Shown here one piece after another: positions 8,564 through 15,588 of a stretch of DNA of 45,561 bases (position 1 is its first letter; every line of letters begins with the position of its first letter). Under the pieces are notes generated by a model. It was not told the origin of the DNA. It ran no database searches and saw nothing but the letters and a program-made list of their open reading frames with translations. A program made the position numbers and the translations under genes. Origin of the DNA: Hydrogenophaga sp. (GTDB lineage Bacteria > Pseudomonadota > Gammaproteobacteria > Burkholderiales > Burkholderiaceae_C); assembly GCF_018780385.1 (NCBI RefSeq), contig NZ_JADMJO010000083.1, positions 1 to 45,561 of the forward strand. The letters are read 5' to 3'.

Positions 8564-8836
8564 ATGACGACCTACACCGTTAGCTATGACCTGATTAAAC
8601 GCAAAGACTATGCATCGCTTTGGGAGGAACTGGAGAGGCTCGGAGCCCATCGGACGCAAGCTTCCTTCTGGCTGGTCAATGTCAACAATGCAGCGAAGGA
8701 ACTTCACGATCATCTCAAGACGTTTGTCGACGGAGACGACAAGATTTGGGTGTCTGAGTTGACGAAGAACCACTGGTACTCCAACGCCATGGCGGGTACC
8801 AACGAGTGGATCAAGAGCAACTCACCCTCGCGGTGA
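8564..8836 (+). CDS. Small Cas2-like (SinR-type) ferredoxin-fold protein
   Basis: This 90-residue protein begins TTYTVSYDLIKRKDYASLWE, then has a middle strand FWLVNVNNAAKEL, a DDKIWVSELT strand and a tryptophan-containing end. The order (strand with YDL, helix, strand, helix with LKTFVDGDDK, strand) matches the small family often labelled SinR-like or Cas2-like, related in fold to CRISPR Cas2 and VapD. Cas2 proteins are metal-dependent nucleases or integration scaffolds; for stand-alone members the role is not established. The ATG is preceded by AAGGGACTGGAG. No CRISPR repeat, Cas1 or other cas gene is present. It stands alone in accessory DNA with a PIN-domain gene 380 bases away. Family assignment rests on pattern recognition only. 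Confidence 0.6.
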   Translation: MTTYTVSYDLIKRKDYASLWEELERLGAHRTQASFWLVNVNNAAKELHDHLKTFVDGDDKIWVSELTKNHWYSNAMAGTNEWIKSNSPSR

Positions 8837-9213
8837 CCTGCAGGTCTACCGCCTTTCCATTACGAATTTTCGGCACCGATGGGTACGAGCAATGGCCGCG
8901 AGCTGCGGGATGCCATGTTGGTCAATGCTGACGCATGTCGACAAGCTCGTTCATGGCTGCGCAGCCAGCGCCGAAGTAGAAATCCAATGCTGGTCGTAGC
9001 GGGACGCTGGGCTTGACCGACTGCTGTACCGGATACGTTCGTGGTTCCAATGTGACAAACGGGTTTCTCTGCGAGGCGGCCCCTCAGAATTCGATACTTG
9101 ATGGAGGCTGAACGATGTCGGCCGACACTGAGAGGCAGAAACGCCCGAGCTTTTGAAAGTTGCCGTTGGCATGATCCAGTGACGATCGACTGGTCCGCAT
9201 CTTCACCCGTAGT
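8837..9213. other. Intergenic stretch without visible gene
   Basis: This 377-base stretch separates the Cas2-like gene from the convergent PIN-domain gene. All frames are broken by stops and no domain, tRNA or clear terminator was seen. It may contain scraps of older sequence. Confidence 0.5.
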
Positions 9214-10266
9214 TCAGGTGTCAAGCATGTCCCACTCGTCACCCAGCACCCAACGCAGCGCCGACAATTTTCCGTTAATCATCCCCCACTCGAAGTCATC
9301 GTACGGGCCGAAGTTGCCCTTTCCAAGTTGCTTCTCTGCCGCCCTCGCGGCGCGTCTTGCGCCCTCCCAGATGTCAATCGGGGTGTGGTTCTGGTTGTAG
9401 CTGGGGTTCTTTTTGTAGCCCTCTTCCCAATCCTCTCTGCTGACTATCGTGTCCCTACCTTGTTTAACGCGCGAGACCCAGTTCATGTGCCGGTTATGCC
9501 AGACCTGGGTCGTCAGGCGGTCAGTCCAATTCAGAATCTCGGTTAGCCCGCGTGGCTGTTGATCCCACTCCAGCTCCCACATCATGTGGGTGACGCGCAT
9601 CGGATCGATCCGTCGAAGGCAGTCGGCAAGATTGACGAAGTACATCGACTTGATCTTTGAGAAGCTGTTTGCAATGTCGGCGTGCGGCAACTTCTGATTG
9701 CCATTCGCGAGGCTGAAGTCGTTCTTGTTGTGCGTGACAAAGGCGAATCGGTTCCCGGCTCCCGCATGAGATCTCAGGTACTCGAAGTAGGTTTCGATCA
9801 GAACGGCGTCGGCCATGGAGTTCTTGTTCTCGTGATGGCATGGGGCTTGGCGACTGATTGCCCGGTCCGCTGCCCGAGCCTTGGCTTGATCGGACGGTTC
9901 AACGACAGTCGTCTTCTTGAACAGTTCGTCGATTCGAACAAGAGTCGCTTGAGCCGCGCCGCCGATCAGCGGAATGCGGTGGTCCACATCGGCCAGGAAA
10001 TTGAGGACCTTTTCCTTCTGGCGCTTGTCGCCACCTACCTTCTTGATCGCGTCGCGAACTTGACCGAAGTGGGATGCCAGGCTTTTGGCGCTGGCCTTCG
10101 CCACGCGCTCGCGGTTTTTGTGGAACTCATTGACGACGGTGCTCGGCAGCACAAGGGTAGCTTGACCCTCGGCAAGGAACTCGATCAGCACGTCGAGCAG
10201 CGAAGATTGCCGCTGGTCGGCCGCGAGATCGAGCCAAACGCTTGTGTCGATGAGTAGGTGAAACAT
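9214..10266 (-). CDS. PIN-domain protein (putative ribonuclease) with long C-terminal region
   Basis: The protein has 350 residues. Residues 1-190 look like a PIN domain: FHLLIDTSVWLDLA carries the first acid Asp7, VVNEF carries Glu47, SMADAVLIE carries Asp153 and FVTHNKNDFS carries Asp183. Together these make the four-acid metal site of PIN RNases. The domain is larger than VapC toxins (about 130 residues) because of a helical insert at residues 55-135, as in the DUF4935-type group. Residues 190-350 are polar, rich in Trp, Arg and Asn, and not recognised; they may recognise a target or partner. No antitoxin-like small gene is next to it, so a VapBC pair is unlikely. The position in accessory DNA by a tRNA suggests a defence or stress role, as inference. 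Confidence 0.7.
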   Translation of the reverse strand: MFHLLIDTSVWLDLAADQRQSSLLDVLIEFLAEGQATLVLPSTVVNEFHKNRERVAKASAKSLASHFGQVRDAIKKVGGDKRQKEKVLNFLADVDHRIPLIGGAAQATLVRIDELFKKTTVVEPSDQAKARAADRAISRQAPCHHENKNSMADAVLIETYFEYLRSHAGAGNRFAFVTHNKNDFSLANGNQKLPHADIANSFSKIKSMYFVNLADCLRRIDPMRVTHMMWELEWDQQPRGLTEILNWTDRLTTQVWHNRHMNWVSRVKQGRDTIVSREDWEEGYKKNPSYNQNHTPIDIWEGARRAARAAEKQLGKGNFGPYDDFEWGMINGKLSALRWVLGDEWDMLDT

Positions 10267-10749
10267 TTTCGATGGAATCGTGCTTCTCAGGCTTGATTGC
10301 GAAGGCCGCCGGGTCGCGGGCTAGCAAGCCATCAGCACTGGGAGTATGTCTGAAGTACGTAGATTCCCTTGGGCCGAAAACGCCCGATTGCCAAATGCCA
10401 AATGACCGGATTGGAGTGGAGACCGTGAGTTCGTACGTCAACCGCGAGGGGCCGGAGACGCTGCAAATCAGCCCCACAGATTTAGCAAGTCAATGACAGC
10501 GAGGGTACGAGTTCCTCACTCGACCATGGAACGGCACAAGGGCAAGGGTCGCTTTCAACGACCTGAGTTGCACTGAGGGGGTGGGCGCGGCACAAGCAAG
10601 GCACACATCGGGCACAGGCTTTTTTCAACAGACCAGTCCCGACTATTGGTCCATCAGTGCGATGTGCCGCAATCCGTGGGAGTCAGTTGCAGCGAAAGAT
10701 GAATGTGTTTCGCACGATGTGTGCAGGCACTTGCTCGGTACGCAAGGCT
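10267..10749. other. Non-coding flank between PIN gene and tRNA-Arg
   Basis: About 480 bases with no supportable gene on either strand. It lies directly 3' of the tRNA-Arg gene, where an integrated element would place its attachment site and integrase, but no integrase domain can be read in any frame. Several GGCACA/AAGCAAGGC-like short words recur around 10540-10620 and 10720-10750 without a regular spacing. Confidence 0.5.
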
Positions 10750-10825
10750 TGGTGCGGCTGGCGGGGATCGAACCCACGACCCTCGGCTTCGGAGGCCGAT
10801 ACTCTATCCACTGAGCTACAGCCGC
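10750..10825 (-). tRNA. tRNA-Arg (anticodon CCG), CCA encoded
   Basis: Read on the minus strand, the 76-base gene folds fully. The acceptor arms are GCGGCTG and CAGCCGC. The D arm contains AGCTCAGTGGATAGAG, the anticodon stem is TCGGC/GCCGA around the loop CTCCGAA, and the T arm carries GTTCGATCC-type sequence. The anticodon CCG reads the arginine codon CGG. The 3' CCA is encoded at 10752-10750. It is the only complete copy here; the first 40 bases are repeated, with one mismatch, 94 bases to the right. Confidence 0.95.
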
Positions 10826-10880
10826 ATGCTGTTTGGAGACCAAGAGTCTATCTGGTGTGCTTTTGTCCGATGACGACAGC

Positions 10881-10920
10881 CTTCGGAGGCCAATACTCTA
10901 TCCACTGAGCTACAGCCGCA
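10881..10920 (-). pseudogene. Truncated 5' half of tRNA-Arg (duplicate)
   Basis: These 40 bases match 10787-10826 of the complete tRNA-Arg gene at 39 positions, the difference being A for G at 10892. The copy covers the acceptor 5' strand, D arm and anticodon stem-loop up to the end of the loop, and then similarity stops; no 3' half follows. The break lies at the anticodon loop, a common crossover point for tyrosine integrases. I infer a relic of integration and excision, or of a decayed tandem tRNA gene. Confidence 0.85.
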
Positions 10921-10978
10921 ACCACCTGAATTCTATCAGGCGAGGGGTATTTGAAAGGCCTGTGCAGAGGGGCTTGGC

Positions 10979-10984
10979 TATAAT
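10979..10984 (+). promoter_or_regulatory. -10 element upstream of dihaem cytochrome c gene
   Basis: A perfect TATAAT lies 78 bases before the cytochrome start. The obvious TTGAAA at 10951 is 22 bases away, too far for a normal -35, so the -35 is poor or the promoter relies on other contacts. Confidence 0.5.
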
Positions 10985-11062
10985 CGAAGGCTGTTCCGAC
11001 CCCTTCCACGCGGGCAAGCTCCGTCGGTTTGTTGACCCGCCTTGCCACCCCTTGAGGACACC

Positions 11063-11914
11063 ATGAGCGACCACGCGCACGAACACCACACCGGCCCGAT
11101 CAAGACACCTTCGCAGTTGCTGTGGACGTCGTTCTTCGCATTTGTCGCTCCCATTTTCATCATCATCGGCTTGGTCTATTACGTGACCTCGGGCGACAAG
11201 CCCGCCATGGGCGCCGGTGACCCCGAACTGGCCATTGCCAAGCGCATCCAGCGTGTGGGCACCGTTGAACTGCGAGATGCCAACCGTCCACTGGCTTCGG
11301 GTGAGGCGGTTTACGCCGCCCAGTGCGTGGCCTGCCACGCCGCCGGTGTGGCGGGTGCGCCCAAGTTTGGTGATGCAGCCGCCTGGGCCCCACGCATTGC
11401 CTCGGGCTACGAAGCGCTGCTGACATCCGCACTCAAAGGTAAAGGCGCCATGGGCGCACAAGGTGGTGGCGCCTACCGCGACGCGGAGATCGGTCGCGCC
11501 GTGGTGCACCTGGCCAATGCCGCTGGTGGCAAATTCGCCGTGCCCGAGGCAGCCCCCGCCGCCGCGCCGGCTGCAGCTCCCGCTGCTGCGGCCCCGGCAG
11601 CCACGCCAGCGCCTGTTGCTGTGGTCGCGGCTGCGCCGGTGGCTCCAGCGCCAGCAACCAGCGCCACGGTGGCCGCTGGCGCGGGCGAAGCGCTTTACAA
11701 GCAGGCTTGTTCGGTCTGTCACGTGGCCGGTGTGGCTGGTGCGCCCAAATTCGCCGACAAGGCCGCATGGGCTCCCCGCATGGGCCTGGGGCTTGAGGGT
11801 CTGACCGCGAGCGTGATCAAGGGCAAAGGCGCGATGCCACCCAAAGGTGGCTCCGCTGCGTCTGACGCCGACATCAAGGCGGCTGTGCAGTACATGCTCG
11901 CCGCGGTCAAGTAA
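11063..11914 (+). CDS. Membrane-anchored dihaem cytochrome c (cytochrome c5 type)
   Basis: This 283-residue protein carries electrons on the periplasmic face of the inner membrane. Residues 1-19 are His-rich and cytoplasmic, and residues 20-42 are a single uncleaved membrane anchor. Two similar haem domains follow: CVACH at 88-92 with axial Met130 in KGKGAM, and CSVCH at 216-220 with Met258 in an identical KGKGAM. Between them, residues 158-205 form an Ala/Pro linker of low complexity. The domains share AAGVAGAPKF-like text, so they arose by internal duplication. I chose ATG 11063 after CTTGAGGACA; an upstream in-frame start lacks a better site. It is monocistronic, with a promoter before and a strong terminator after it. 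Confidence 0.93.
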   Translation: MSDHAHEHHTGPIKTPSQLLWTSFFAFVAPIFIIIGLVYYVTSGDKPAMGAGDPELAIAKRIQRVGTVELRDANRPLASGEAVYAAQCVACHAAGVAGAPKFGDAAAWAPRIASGYEALLTSALKGKGAMGAQGGGAYRDAEIGRAVVHLANAAGGKFAVPEAAPAAAPAAAPAAAAPAATPAPVAVVAAAPVAPAPATSATVAAGAGEALYKQACSVCHVAGVAGAPKFADKAAWAPRMGLGLEGLTASVIKGKGAMPPKGGSAASDADIKAAVQYMLAAVK

Positions 11915-11932
11915 GACCGCAACCTCGATGGC

Positions 11933-11961
11933 AAAAAAGCCGGCTTCAAGCCGGCTTTTTT
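11933..11961. terminator. Bidirectional rho-independent terminator
   Basis: AAAAAAGCCGGC and GCCGGCTTTTTT form a perfect stem around TTCAA. The flanking A6 and T6 runs make it work in both directions, between the cytochrome gene and the convergent hypothetical gene. The stop codon of the latter lies in the hairpin, so its last four codons are part of the terminator. Confidence 0.9.
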
Positions 11962-12482
11962 GTGGGCGTCAGTTGGGGGCTGCGCACGAAACGGCCCCGG
12001 GTGGGCAAGTCGGCGGCCAGTACGCCCTGCGGGGACCACAAGCCGGTATCCACATGGTCGGCGGCCTGGACCATGTCGGCGCTGTGCACGAGCCCAATGC
12101 CGAGATCGGTCACCAGGTACAGCTTGCCGGCTTCGTCCAACAGACTGGCCTGGACCTGCACCAACACGCCGGTGTGGCTGAGCACGCGTCCATCGGGCTG
12201 CAGGCGCCAGATCCACGGTGTGGCCTCCAGCTCGACGTACACGCGCTGCGGACCGTTCTGGAAGTACCACTGCCCATCGTCATCGGGCGCGTAGTTGCGC
12301 TGAATGAAGTCGATAAGTTTCTCGTGCTTCAGCAGCGAGCCCTTGCTCGCTGGAAACGGCCCGGCGGCCTGCACGCGGTCGTCGCGCATGTACCAGTTGC
12401 CACGCGCATCCAGCCCCAGCCAGCCGAAGCAGTTCGGCACATTGGGCCACTTGGCCATCGCGGCCTTGACGATGTCGTCCAT
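11946..12482 (-). CDS. Conserved hypothetical protein
   Basis: This 178-residue soluble protein begins MDDIVKAAMAKWPNVPNCFG and has no signal peptide or membrane segment. It is rich in Trp, Tyr and Asp, with WYMRDDRVQAAGPF and GQWYFQNGPQRVYVELEA segments suggesting a compact beta-rich fold. I recognise the pattern as a conserved betaproteobacterial family of unknown function and cannot assign a role. I chose the ATG at 12482, ten bases after the hydrolase gene stop, because the residues upstream of it are out of character and overlap that gene. It is the last gene of a three-gene operon, and its C-terminal residues TKKPA are encoded by the terminator hairpin. Confidence 0.75.
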   Translation of the reverse strand: MDDIVKAAMAKWPNVPNCFGWLGLDARGNWYMRDDRVQAAGPFPASKGSLLKHEKLIDFIQRNYAPDDDGQWYFQNGPQRVYVELEATPWIWRLQPDGRVLSHTGVLVQVQASLLDEAGKLYLVTDLGIGLVHSADMVQAADHVDTGLWSPQGVLAADLPTRGRFVRSPQLTPTKKPA

Positions 12483-12492
12483 GGGCGTCCGA

Positions 12493-13491
12493 TCAAAGGT
12501 GGGCGAGCAGCCAGTGTCCCACGGCTTCGGGCATGGCGCGCACATGGCCGGGCATTCCGAAGGGTCCGTGTGACACCGGGAAGCCCACGTGTCCGCCCTG
12601 AGCTGGCTGCCACAGCGTCACACAGCTGCCGGCGTCTTGGACGGTGGGCAATGAGCTCGCGGGCACGAAGGGATCGTTGCGTGCGTTGAGCGCAAGCGCC
12701 GGCACGCGGATGCAGTGCAGCACCGGTTTGGCCGAGGCGCGCGACCAGTAGTCGGCGGTATCGCGAAAGCCGTGCAGCGGCGCTGTGAACAGGTTGTCGA
12801 ACTCGTAGAGGTCGCGCGCGCGCAGCAGGGCCTCGCGATCAAACAGGCCCGGGTGTTGCTCCAGCTTGCTGAGCGCCTTGGGCACCATGGAGCGCATGAA
12901 CATGCGCGTGTACACCAACCGGTTGAAACCACGCCCGATCGCGTGGCCGCCCGCGGCCAGATCGAGCGGCGAACACACGGACGCGATGGCGCGCACCCGT
13001 TGCGCCGCGGCATCGCCCAGTTCACCAGCCCAGCGCATGAGCGCATTGCCACCCAGCGAGACCCCCACGGCCAGCAAGGGGCGTCCTGGGTGCTCGCTCG
13101 CGAAGCGGCGCAGGATCCAGTCGATCTCGGCGAAGTCCCCGGAGTGGTAGGCACGCGGTGCGTGGTTGAGTTCGCCCGAGCATCCTCTGAAATGCGGCAC
13201 CGCGTAGGCCAGGCCGTGGGCGGCCGCGAAGTCGGCGAAGGCCACAGCGTACTGACTGGTGGACGAGCCCTCGAGGCCATGAAACAACACGAGCAAGGGA
13301 GCGTCGGGTGCGCTGGGATGCAAGGCCTGGTCGACGTCGACGAAGTCGCCATCGGGCGTGATCCAGCGACTGCGCGCCCACCGGGGCGCGGGGCCGAAAT
13401 GGCGCCGGCTGACCAACGCGGCCCACATGGTCTGCGCATTGCCACCGGGCAGCCACCACGGCGCAGCGTAGGGGAAGCCGTCGGGGTTCAA
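12493..13491 (-). CDS. YheT-type alpha/beta hydrolase
   Basis: This 332-residue hydrolase belongs to the YheT (embryogenesis-associated EMB8-like) family. The visible triad is Ser145 in GVSLGGNAL, Asp273 in NARNDPFVP and His301 in QGGHVGF, with the oxyanion segment LFHGLEGSS at 69-77 and PHFRGCSGE at 99-107. The family hydrolyses acyl esters or lipids, and the natural substrate is not settled. The start is unusual: a TTG at 13491 overlaps the TGA of the upstream gene (TTGA), so translation is probably coupled. An open frame continues far upstream but only as antisense-like sequence, and family homology begins at PWWLPGGNAQT. Confidence 0.85.
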   Translation of the reverse strand: MNPDGFPYAAPWWLPGGNAQTMWAALVSRRHFGPAPRWARSRWITPDGDFVDVDQALHPSAPDAPLLVLFHGLEGSSTSQYAVAFADFAAAHGLAYAVPHFRGCSGELNHAPRAYHSGDFAEIDWILRRFASEHPGRPLLAVGVSLGGNALMRWAGELGDAAAQRVRAIASVCSPLDLAAGGHAIGRGFNRLVYTRMFMRSMVPKALSKLEQHPGLFDREALLRARDLYEFDNLFTAPLHGFRDTADYWSRASAKPVLHCIRVPALALNARNDPFVPASSLPTVQDAGSCVTLWQPAQGGHVGFPVSHGPFGMPGHVRAMPEAVGHWLLAHL

Positions 13492-13925
13492 TGCAGTATG
13501 GGCTTGGTGGTGAGGATTTCCGGTGGCTCGGTGCGCATGCCCGGACTGGCGTGGTGCGCCACCATGCGCCAGCCTTGCGCCGTCTTGGCATACACGTTGG
13601 TGGCCACGACCCAGGCGTGTTGAAAGCCATCGTCGCTCATCACGGCCACACGCTCGACCACGCTGTGCACACTGCAGGCACCTGCGTCCAGGCGCCGCAC
13701 TTTGTCGGGTGTGGCCTGCACGCTGCCGTTGGCAAACATGGCTTCGAATGCCGAGCGCACCGCTGCATGGCCGACCAGGCGGGGCCCACCCGGGTGCACG
13801 CAGACGATGTCGTCCTCGTCCGCCCAGCAAGCCATGAGGCGTTCGATGTCGGCGTGTTGCAGAGCGTCGTAGAACGCGGCTTCCGTGTCGTCCGGGGAGC
13901 CGGGCGGGAGTTTGGGTTTTCGCAT
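13488..13925 (-). CDS. NTF2-like (SnoaL/DUF4440-type) protein
   Basis: This 145-residue protein reads as a cone-shaped NTF2-like fold: DDTEAAFYDALQHADIERLMACWADEDDIVCVHPGG near the N-terminus, then GHAAVRSAFEAMF and a C-terminal strand pair with RVAVMSDDGFQHAWVVATNVY and GWRMVAHHASP. Such proteins are ligand-binding or isomerase-like, and function cannot be deduced from the fold. It is first in an operon with the YheT hydrolase and the hypothetical protein, with overlapping stop and start codons. No signal peptide is present, so it is cytoplasmic. Confidence 0.82.
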   Translation of the reverse strand: MRKPKLPPGSPDDTEAAFYDALQHADIERLMACWADEDDIVCVHPGGPRLVGHAAVRSAFEAMFANGSVQATPDKVRRLDAGACSVHSVVERVAVMSDDGFQHAWVVATNVYAKTAQGWRMVAHHASPGMRTEPPEILTTKPILH

Positions 13926-13994
13926 GCGCCGTATTTTGACGGCAGCGCCGATCTTGTGCGACCGGGCGCACCGCCAAGTGCCATGCCCCGGGGG

Positions 13995-14000
13995 TATAGT
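13995..14000 (+). promoter_or_regulatory. Candidate -10 for the LemA operon
   Basis: TATAGT lies 63 bases before the lemA ATG, in the gap shared with the divergent NTF2-like gene. No good -35 match lies at 17 bases, so this is a tentative call. Confidence 0.35.
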
Positions 14001-14063
14001 CCCGCAGATTCAAGGCTCAGCCAGAGCCTCAGCATGAACGGCCCGCCGGCCATTGGAGGTTTT

Positions 14064-14672
14064 ATGCATACATCCTTGCGCTCCCTCACCACTTGGGTTG
14101 CCGCCCTGCTGCTGTCGTTCAGCCTCACGGGCTGCGGCTACAACGACTTCCAGCGGCTCGACGAACAGACGCAATCGGCATGGTCCGAGGTGCTCAACCA
14201 GTACCAGCGCCGCGCCGACCTGATCCCCAACATCGTGGCCACCGTCAAGGGCGAGGCCAACTTCGAGCAGGAGACGCTCACGCGCGTGATCGAGGCGCGC
14301 GCCAAGGCCACCAGCATCCAGGTGACGCCCGAGACACTGAACGACCCTGCCGCCATGCAGCAGTTTCAGGCCGCGCAGGGCGAGCTGGGCAATGCGCTCA
14401 GCCGCCTGATGGTGGTGGTGGAGCAGTACCCCAACCTCAAGGCGAACCAGGGCTTCAGCGACCTGCGCGTGCAGCTCGAAGGCACCGAGAACCGCATCAC
14501 CGTGGCACGCAACCGCTACATCCAGACGGTGCAGGAGTACAACGTGCTCTCGCGCAGCTTCCCCACCAACCTCACCGCCATGGTGTTCGGCTACAAGCCC
14601 AAGGCCAGCTTCCAGGTGGCCAACGAAGCGGCCATCTCCGCGCCGCCCACGGTGGACTTCAAGAAACCATGA
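14064..14672 (+). CDS. lemA: LemA family lipoprotein
   Basis: This 202-residue protein starts at ATG 14064 behind GGAGG. Residues 1-25 are a lipoprotein signal with the lipobox LTGC, so the mature protein should be anchored in a membrane on the periplasmic side. The remainder is the all-helical LemA domain: YNDFQRLDEQTQSAWSEVLN, the highly typical QYQRRADLIPNIV, and NRYIQTVQEYN near the C-terminus. The molecular role of LemA is not known. It is followed by two TPM-domain genes with an ATGA overlap, an arrangement widely conserved in proteobacteria. Confidence 0.92.
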   Translation: MHTSLRSLTTWVAALLLSFSLTGCGYNDFQRLDEQTQSAWSEVLNQYQRRADLIPNIVATVKGEANFEQETLTRVIEARAKATSIQVTPETLNDPAAMQQFQAAQGELGNALSRLMVVVEQYPNLKANQGFSDLRVQLEGTENRITVARNRYIQTVQEYNVLSRSFPTNLTAMVFGYKPKASFQVANEAAISAPPTVDFKKP

Positions 14673-15583
14673 CGCGCTTCTGGGCCCGGTGCCTGCTGGC
14701 ACTGGGGCTGTGGTGGATGGTGGCCTTCGCGTGGGCCCAGGGCCTGGTGCCCGTGCCCGCGCTGAGTGCGCGTGTGATCGACCAAACTGCCACGCTGGAT
14801 GCCGCGAGTCTCGCCGCCATCGAGGCCAAGCTGGCCGCGTTCGAGCAATCCAACGGCTCGCAGGTGGTGGTGCTGATGGTGCCGACCACCGCCCCCGAAG
14901 ACATCGCCGATTTCACCCAGCGCGTGGGCGATGCCTGGAAGATCGGGCGGGCCGACGTGGGGGACGGTGCGCTGTTCGTGATCGCCAAGGACGACCGGCG
15001 TTTGCGCATCGCCACGGCCAAGGCGCTCGAAGGAGCGATCCCCGACCTAATGGCGCGCCGCATCCTCGACAGCGCTGTGACGCCCGCGTTTCGCCAGGGC
15101 GACTACGCGGGCGGCATCAACGCCGGCATCGACCAGATCCTGGCGCGCATTCGTGGTGAAGAACTGCCCCTGCCCGATGCATCGGCGGCGCAACGCAGGG
15201 CGGGCTCCAGCAATTTTGAGTGGATGGATGCGCTGATCTTCCTCGTGTTTGCTGTCCCCATGCTCTCGGGCTTGCTGCGTGGCATGTTCGGCAACAAGCT
15301 CGGTACCGTGTTCACCGGGGTGGGCGCGGGTGCGCTGGCCTGGGTGCTCACCACCGTGCTCTGGGTAGCCATCGGCGCCGGCTTGCTTGGCATGCTCGCG
15401 GCGCTGTTCATGCAGTTCCTGCCAGCGGCGTCCATGGGCGGCTCGGGCCGAGGGGGCCGCGGCGGGGGCTGGGGTGGTGGTGGGTTCGGCGGAGGTGGTT
15501 TTGGTGGCGGCCGCGGTGGTGGCGGGTTCAGCTCGGGCGGTGGCGGCAACTTTGGAGGGGGCGGCGCCTCGGGCGGCTGGTGA
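14669..15583 (+). CDS. TPM-domain membrane protein with glycine-rich tail
   Basis: This 304-residue protein has a signal peptide (residues 1-23, AFAWAQ). A TPM domain covers residues 28-160, with the start VPALSARVIDQTATLDAASLA, the strand SQVVVLMVPTT and the GDGALFVIAKDDRRLRIATA segment. Two membrane segments follow around residues 185-205 and 213-250. The last ~50 residues are almost only Gly with Ser, Arg and Trp. The TPM domain is linked in plants to photosystem II repair as a phosphatase-like fold; in bacteria the role is unclear. The start overlaps the lemA stop (ATGA). The glycine-rich tail is typical of this group. Confidence 0.9.
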   Translation: MTRFWARCLLALGLWWMVAFAWAQGLVPVPALSARVIDQTATLDAASLAAIEAKLAAFEQSNGSQVVVLMVPTTAPEDIADFTQRVGDAWKIGRADVGDGALFVIAKDDRRLRIATAKALEGAIPDLMARRILDSAVTPAFRQGDYAGGINAGIDQILARIRGEELPLPDASAAQRRAGSSNFEWMDALIFLVFAVPMLSGLLRGMFGNKLGTVFTGVGAGALAWVLTTVLWVAIGAGLLGMLAALFMQFLPAASMGGSGRGGRGGGWGGGGFGGGGFGGGRGGGGFSSGGGGNFGGGGASGGW

Positions 15584-15588
15584 GACCC

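Noticed and set aside
8294..8773. Minus-strand frame of 159 codons
   Set aside because: Mostly opposite the Cas2-like gene, which has a ribosome-binding site and a family pattern; this frame has neither.
9214..10266. PIN protein as a VapC toxin of a VapBC pair
   Set aside because: It is far too long and no small antitoxin gene lies next to it.
7768..10750. CRISPR array near the Cas2-like gene
   Set aside because: No regularly spaced repeat of 20-40 bases was seen in this stretch on reading through.
10951..10984. TTGAAA and TATAAT as a full promoter for the cytochrome gene
   Set aside because: The spacer is 22 bases, too long for sigma70, so only the -10 was kept.
12493..14013. YheT-type hydrolase as a 506-residue protein
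   Set aside because: The first 174 codons overlap the NTF2-like gene in another frame and match nothing; family homology begins near the TTG at 13491.
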